Below are positions 57,891 through 64,000 of a stretch of DNA of 64,000 nucleotides, piece after piece (within the stretch, counting starts at the first letter, position 1; each line of letters opens with the position of its first letter). The notes beneath the pieces were generated by a model. It was not told the DNA's origin, searched no databases, and saw only the letters and a program-made list of their open reading frames with translations. Made by a program: the position numbers and the translations under genes. Source of the stretch: Methanobacteriota archaeon (GTDB lineage: Archaea; Thermoplasmatota; Poseidoniia; Poseidoniales; Thalassarchaeaceae); assembly GCA_002716085.1 (NCBI GenBank), contig PAYZ01000009.1:29768-93767 (forward strand), written 5' to 3'.

Positions 57891-58451
57891 TTGAAATCTA
57901 TGTCTGATATGTTGAAAACGACATCTGTATTGGCACTAGTTGCTCTGATTCTAATCTCCCCCTGGATCCAGGAAAGGCTTTCAGAAGAGGCGACCAAATT
58001 CATAGAAGACAATGAATCTGCACACGACGGCCTCCCAACCGAGTGGGAGGGCAAGCAGGTAATCTGCATCCACTTCCCAGCATCCTCTCCGCATGACGAG
58101 TTTTCACACGGCGTCACCATGATTGGGGCCGATGGTTCTGATCTGGGGGTGAACGAAGACCTCAACAGGACAGGAGCTTGCGTTGGTGGATTCGATGGGT
58201 ACTCCAATGGATTGGATTTCATGATGGACTCCACAAGAATGGCAAGCGGGGCCCTTTCCGTAGGTTACGAAGTAGGTCAATGGGGAGTTTTCGTCCATAC
58301 TATCGGAGGCCTGAATGTAGATTCTTTGACGGGGGATTTCAATGGGGCGTATTGGCAACTAGATCACAATGGGGAGTATTCAATGGTAGGGATTGGTGAC
58401 TTAGAGATGTCCGAGGGCGATATAATCACATGGAGCATCGGTACTTGGTGA
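57891..58451 (+). CDS. Membrane-anchored DUF4430-like protein
   Basis: N-terminal TM, then GYSNGLDFMMDSTRMA...VHTIGGLNVD...AYWQLDHNGEYSMVGIGDLEMSEGDIITWSIG, resembling DUF4430. Confidence 0.68.
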   Translation: MKSMSDMLKTTSVLALVALILISPWIQERLSEEATKFIEDNESAHDGLPTEWEGKQVICIHFPASSPHDEFSHGVTMIGADGSDLGVNEDLNRTGACVGGFDGYSNGLDFMMDSTRMASGALSVGYEVGQWGVFVHTIGGLNVDSLTGDFNGAYWQLDHNGEYSMVGIGDLEMSEGDIITWSIGTW

Positions 58452-58501
58452 ATTCGCAAGTATGAAGTGATGGGGGCCTTCCAGAGGAACGGGGTGAATG
58501 A

Positions 58502-59155
58502 TTGTACGACTTTCATAATGTTTCATTGTCCCCAATCCAGTCGCTTTTCCTGAATATCGCAATTCTATCGATTATCGTCCTATCCCTGATTAGGAGCGAG
58601 CGATCTTTGAGGGACCAGAGCCAGTGGGGACTGCTGTTCCTGCTCGCAGTCTTCGGAGTGTCGGGAAGGATCCTTCTAGACCCGATACCAAATGTTCAGC
58701 CGGTAACGGTCCTAGTCCTATTTGCAGGTGCGTACTTTGGAGCCCCTCGCGCTATTGCACTTGCAGCGACCATTGCGCTGGCATCGAACGTCATACTTCT
58801 CGGACACGGACCTTGGACGCTATTTCAGGCTCTGGGATGGGGGCTTGTAGGTATTGTTGGCTCCCAACTGTCGGATAGCTTGCTCGTTAATGGAGAGATT
58901 AGAGTTAATCGGATGGCTTTTTTGGCGGCCATCTTGGGCTTCGTCTTCAATTGGATTGTATCACTTAGCATCCTCATTGAAACAGGGTCATCCATGATGA
59001 TCCCGTATTTGCTGAATGGTCTGGTCTTCGATCTTTATCACGCAGCTGGAAATGTGGTATTCGTCGCTTGGATGGCAGTTCCCCTTGGAGATATGATGGC
59101 TCGTCACAGGACAACTAGAAACCCAGATGCGGTGAGAGAAGTTGCCTCGATATGA
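58502..59155 (+). CDS. ECF transporter S component-like membrane protein
   Basis: FGVSGRILLDPIPNVQPVTVLVLFAGAYFGAPRAIALAATIALASNVILLGHGPWTLFQALGWGLVGIVG, multi-pass; TTG start. Confidence 0.75.
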   Translation: MYDFHNVSLSPIQSLFLNIAILSIIVLSLIRSERSLRDQSQWGLLFLLAVFGVSGRILLDPIPNVQPVTVLVLFAGAYFGAPRAIALAATIALASNVILLGHGPWTLFQALGWGLVGIVGSQLSDSLLVNGEIRVNRMAFLAAILGFVFNWIVSLSILIETGSSMMIPYLLNGLVFDLYHAAGNVVFVAWMAVPLGDMMARHRTTRNPDAVREVASI

Positions 59156-59165
59156 AGAGCTAACC

Positions 59166-59510
59166 ATGGTCCTTGTGACTAGGGAGGATCTCCGACTGTC
59201 GAAAGGGAAGCTAGCAGCTCAGTGCTCACATGCCGCTGCAGAGTGTGTTTTGAAAGCAAAAAGAAGCGACCCCAGGTCCTTGGACAATTACATCAGGAGG
59301 GGGGCAAGAAAAATAGTCTGCAAGGTTTCAGATCTAGTGGCTCTAAAGAAGGCCTTCTCAAGAGCAAAGAAATCAGGCCTAGTCTGTCACCTAGTAAAGG
59401 ATGCTGGGCACACAGAAATTCCCCCCGGAACAGAAACCGTAGTCGGCATAGGGCCAGGTCCAAGGAATGAGATTGACAAGATCACAGGTGACCTTCCTCT
59501 TGTAAGTTAG
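59166..59510 (+). CDS. pth2: Peptidyl-tRNA hydrolase 2
   Basis: MVLVTREDLRLSKGKLAAQCSHAA...LVKDAGHTEIPPGTETVVGIGP; ATG 59166 preferred. Confidence 0.93.
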   Translation: MVLVTREDLRLSKGKLAAQCSHAAAECVLKAKRSDPRSLDNYIRRGARKIVCKVSDLVALKKAFSRAKKSGLVCHLVKDAGHTEIPPGTETVVGIGPGPRNEIDKITGDLPLVS

Positions 59511-59576
59511 AAGCACTAAGAAAAACCCCGTTTCATTTTCCAGAAGAGTCTTGAGCTTGCTCTTGTTGGGACCATT

Positions 59577-60101
59577 GTGGTTACCCAAGCCCCGTTGTCG
59601 GAAGAGATCAGGTCGGCACTTCTTGAACAATGTGATGGGATTAGCGGTTTGACAAGATGGTTAGACGGAATCGACAGGAGACCGGGTCTGGAAGAGCTCG
59701 ACTCACGACTATCCAATTTGGAGATTAATATCGAGGCTCTGGAAGAATGCATCGGATACTCGGAAGACGGGTACCAGAGGAACGTGATAAAGAAGAATGA
59801 GCATTACGAACTAGTGGCGATATGCTGGACACCCGGTCAGGACACCCCGATCCATGACCACGTAGGAAGCGATTGCGCATTCCTAATCGTGTCAGGAGTC
59901 TCAACAGAGACAACTTACAGAACCAGAGATGACGGCTCCGCCTTCCCAGTTTCAACCAGGAGGTACATGCCGGGTGAGGTCTGCGCCGCAAAAGAGCCAG
60001 ACATCCACAGGGTTTCGAATGACGAGGGTTCCAATCTAATCAATTTGCACGTTTATACTCCGCCACTGAGTGGATTCAAAATCTACTCGGAAGCTAGTTG
60101 A
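59577..60101 (+). CDS. Cysteine dioxygenase-like cupin
   Basis: YELVAICWTPGQDTPIHDHVGSDCAFLIVSG, PDIHRVSNDEGSNLINLHVYTPPLSGFKIY; GTG start. Confidence 0.83.
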   Translation: MVTQAPLSEEIRSALLEQCDGISGLTRWLDGIDRRPGLEELDSRLSNLEINIEALEECIGYSEDGYQRNVIKKNEHYELVAICWTPGQDTPIHDHVGSDCAFLIVSGVSTETTYRTRDDGSAFPVSTRRYMPGEVCAAKEPDIHRVSNDEGSNLINLHVYTPPLSGFKIYSEAS

Positions 60102-61643
<1,542 letters not shown>

Positions 61644-61702
61644 TTAAGGATTTGACCAAAATATCTAGCAATCTAATTTTCTAGGATTCTCTCCAAAAAC
61701 CC

Positions 61703-63001
61703 TCAACTGCTCCCCAGCGTATCACTCTTGTATTCCTCTAGAACCTCTCTGAATAGTTCGATATCAGACTCAAAAGTCTCCGGTAGCAGCGGTCCGAAAG
61801 AAAATCGGAAAAATCGGGAATATGGAGAAACATACGAAGGATCCTTCGAATGAGGTCGTGCCATGTCGCAATCTGATGCGCATAGTATTGCCGCTCCCTT
61901 CTTGAATAGACGTCTATTCAGCTCCGCGCTAGTCAGGCCCTGAGGCAGCTCTAACCAGTGGTAGAAACCCCCGTTGCCTGTGTAGACGCCAAGACCCATC
62001 TCCTCAAACGCCCTTCCATACCTCTCCCGTTGCCAGTTGTAGTGCTTCTCGACGGCTAGTCGCGCCTTTTTTACACGACTTTGCTCAAGGAGCTTGACAG
62101 CGTATAGCTGCGATGGGTGACTAACACCGCCCATGCCGAAGCTCGAGAAATTTGCCAGAGTCTCGATATTCCTCTTGCTGGAAACGATCCACCCCACCCT
62201 GATCCCTGGAGACTGGAGCCCCTTGGTACAGGCACAAGCAATGAACACATTGCTGTCGTCCAAATCCTCAACGTACTGTATCCCGCTAACTGAGGGAGTA
62301 TGGAACATCTCGTAGGCCTCATCCAGCAAAATCCCGTTACCTGGTTGCTCAGCCATCTGAATAAGCTCCCTCAATTCTTCTCCATAACGAGTCTGTCCTG
62401 ATGGATTCTGCGGATTAGAAATCACGGGCATTATGAAGGCCTCCGGATCGAGCCCCGATCTATCGAAATATAGCGAATTATCTGGATGGAAGTTGTTTTC
62501 CTTAGTGAATGGAACTACTTCGTAATCGGTATTGCTCTGTTCCAAGATGTCCAGATATGCCGGCCACTCAATGTTTCCTATCCTTACCTTTACATGCTCC
62601 TTTAGGAAAGCCATCACGGTGTAGATTCCAGGCCTCCCTCCAGCGAAAATCATCACGTTGTCTGCTGTGATGCTGGATCCGTATTGCGAGTTGTAGTAAT
62701 CCACGATAGAATCGCGCAATTCCGGATGCCCCCATGCTTTGGGATAGAAACGATCCTCCGAAGAGACACCAATGCTGTCTGGCAACGGGGGGCCATCGAA
62801 CTTCTCAAGCTGAGTAGTTAGTGGGAATCCTTGGGACCAGGGATGAGTTCCCTCTGAGCCCATGAAGCTTCCAAAGGAGTCCCTGAAGGCGTAAAGAGTC
62901 TCATAGATTCCCATTGGGGGGCAATTGTCAGACAGGAAAGACTCCACACCGGGCCCCTCGGATTCATTTGTGATCCCATTTCCGTTCCCTTGCTCACCCA
63001 T
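61703..63001 (-). CDS. PLP-dependent class I/II aminotransferase
   Basis: GHPELRDSIVDYYNSQYG, NPQNPSGQTRYGEELRELI, LLDEAYEMFH, ACTKGLQSPGIRVGWIVSSKR. Confidence 0.88.
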   Translation of the reverse strand: MGEQGNGNGITNESEGPGVESFLSDNCPPMGIYETLYAFRDSFGSFMGSEGTHPWSQGFPLTTQLEKFDGPPLPDSIGVSSEDRFYPKAWGHPELRDSIVDYYNSQYGSSITADNVMIFAGGRPGIYTVMAFLKEHVKVRIGNIEWPAYLDILEQSNTDYEVVPFTKENNFHPDNSLYFDRSGLDPEAFIMPVISNPQNPSGQTRYGEELRELIQMAEQPGNGILLDEAYEMFHTPSVSGIQYVEDLDDSNVFIACACTKGLQSPGIRVGWIVSSKRNIETLANFSSFGMGGVSHPSQLYAVKLLEQSRVKKARLAVEKHYNWQRERYGRAFEEMGLGVYTGNGGFYHWLELPQGLTSAELNRRLFKKGAAILCASDCDMARPHSKDPSYVSPYSRFFRFSFGPLLPETFESDIELFREVLEEYKSDTLGSS

Positions 63002-63106
63002 GCTTCCCCGGGGGGTAGCATACAAATTAGCTTGACCATCGCGACTTCACAGATACATGAGGTCACCGAAAAGAACTGTTAATACGAAAAATCCCTGTCA
63101 GGGGTC

Positions 63107-64000
63107 ATGAGCGATCCACGCACTTCAGAGAGAATAATTCCAGTCGCAATATGTTTGCTAATTCTAGGAATGTCGGCATCTACATTCCAGATGGAAATAG
63201 AATCGGGGGAATTGAGGGAAAGAACGGAAAGGTCAGAAACTCATGAATCAGTAAATTTCCAGGGCTTCACGCCAGGATCAATTTACTCAGATGCGACCAT
63301 ATCCAATGCTAGAGGGACTGTTTGCTATGTCAGGCACGATGGCACCATAGGGTGCTGGGGAGGTAACGATAACGGCCAGCTCGCAACAGGGTACAGTGGT
63401 TGGGGAATGGAAAGTACATACTCGACAGAAGACATAATCGGAGTCGGGGGACTCCAGTTCAGGGAGGTAGCAGTAGGTCACATGAGCGCCTGCGCAATCA
63501 CTGAGGGCGACGAATTATACTGCTGGGGGGGAGGCCAATATGGTCAGCTCGGCCGCCCAGTCTGCGTCGAGAACACCACAGGTGGTGGATATTTTCATTG
63601 CAGGCACGCAATGAACAAGCCCCCCCAGAAAGTCAACTTCACTAACAACGAAACTGTCCTCACCATTTCCGGTACCGGGGGTTCGGGTCACTTCTGTGCA
63701 ATCATGGAAACTGGAGAGGTAATGTGCTGGGGACAGAATTTGTACGGCCAGGTCGATGGTAGCGATTTCTGCTCCAAGATGACTTCCTACGCGATACCCG
63801 CCGTTGGGGATGACTGCAATTGGAATTATGGGAAAACAAGGCCCCAGCTGGTCCCCTTCCCAGATAACAGGAGCGCCATAGCGGTAACCACCGGCGACCA
63901 ATTCTCATGCGCTGTCCTGGATAACAATAGCGTGTACTGCTGGGGATCTACCCTAGCCGGTAGAATGGGCCTGGGGGAAGACCACTTCACGACAGTCACC
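63107..64000 (+). CDS. RCC1-repeat protein, secreted/anchored, truncated at window edge
   Basis: Open frame from ATG 63107 to window end (not in the ORF track): N-terminal hydrophobic segment then CYVRHDGTIGCWGGNDNGQLATG, CAITEGDELYCWGGGQYGQLG, CAIMETGEVMCWGQNLYGQV, CAVLDNNSVYCWGS. Confidence 0.88.
   Translation, partial: MSDPRTSERIIPVAICLLILGMSASTFQMEIESGELRERTERSETHESVNFQGFTPGSIYSDATISNARGTVCYVRHDGTIGCWGGNDNGQLATGYSGWGMESTYSTEDIIGVGGLQFREVAVGHMSACAITEGDELYCWGGGQYGQLGRPVCVENTTGGGYFHCRHAMNKPPQKVNFTNNETVLTISGTGGSGHFCAIMETGEVMCWGQNLYGQVDGSDFCSKMTSYAIPAVGDDCNWNYGKTRPQLVPFPDNRSAIAVTTGDQFSCAVLDNNSVYCWGSTLAGRMGLGEDHFTTVT

Overview
This window looks like a chromosomal segment of a planktonic euryarchaeon. 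Marine Group II / Poseidoniales-like is an inference from gene content. Archaeal information-processing genes present are TFB, MCM, GatE, L18e-L13-S9-RpoN, Pth2 and Trm1. They sit among genes of bacterial flavour: class II B12-dependent RNR, NAD+-dependent LigA, a beta-oxidation operon, RlmH and cysteine dioxygenase. I called about 52 protein genes, three tRNA genes (Pro-GGG, Arg-GCG, Arg-CCG), two strong intergenic hairpins, and no CRISPR array, rRNA or transposase. The most unusual features are: (1) a branched-chain-type ABC uptake locus (42.6-51.1 kb) encoding a lipoprotein that joins an apparently circularly permuted family-3 solute-binding domain to two tandem LivK-like domains, followed by a single-polypeptide LivH-LivM permease fusion, LivG and LivF; (2) an 8-kb gene for a giant membrane-anchored protein with many Ca2+-type DxDxDG repeats and a DUF4129-like cytoplasmic tail; (3) two unlinked genes sharing a C-terminal 'NWAQIG...' helix-hairpin-helix module on charged coiled coils, one also fused to an esterase-like alpha/beta hydrolase that appears to start at a non-canonical codon; (4) tRNA leaders that mimic the acceptor 3' strand; (5) a scattered B12 theme (NrdJ, PduO-type adenosyltransferase, DUF4430 protein plus ECF S component). 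All family calls are by eye from the translations; no database search was run.
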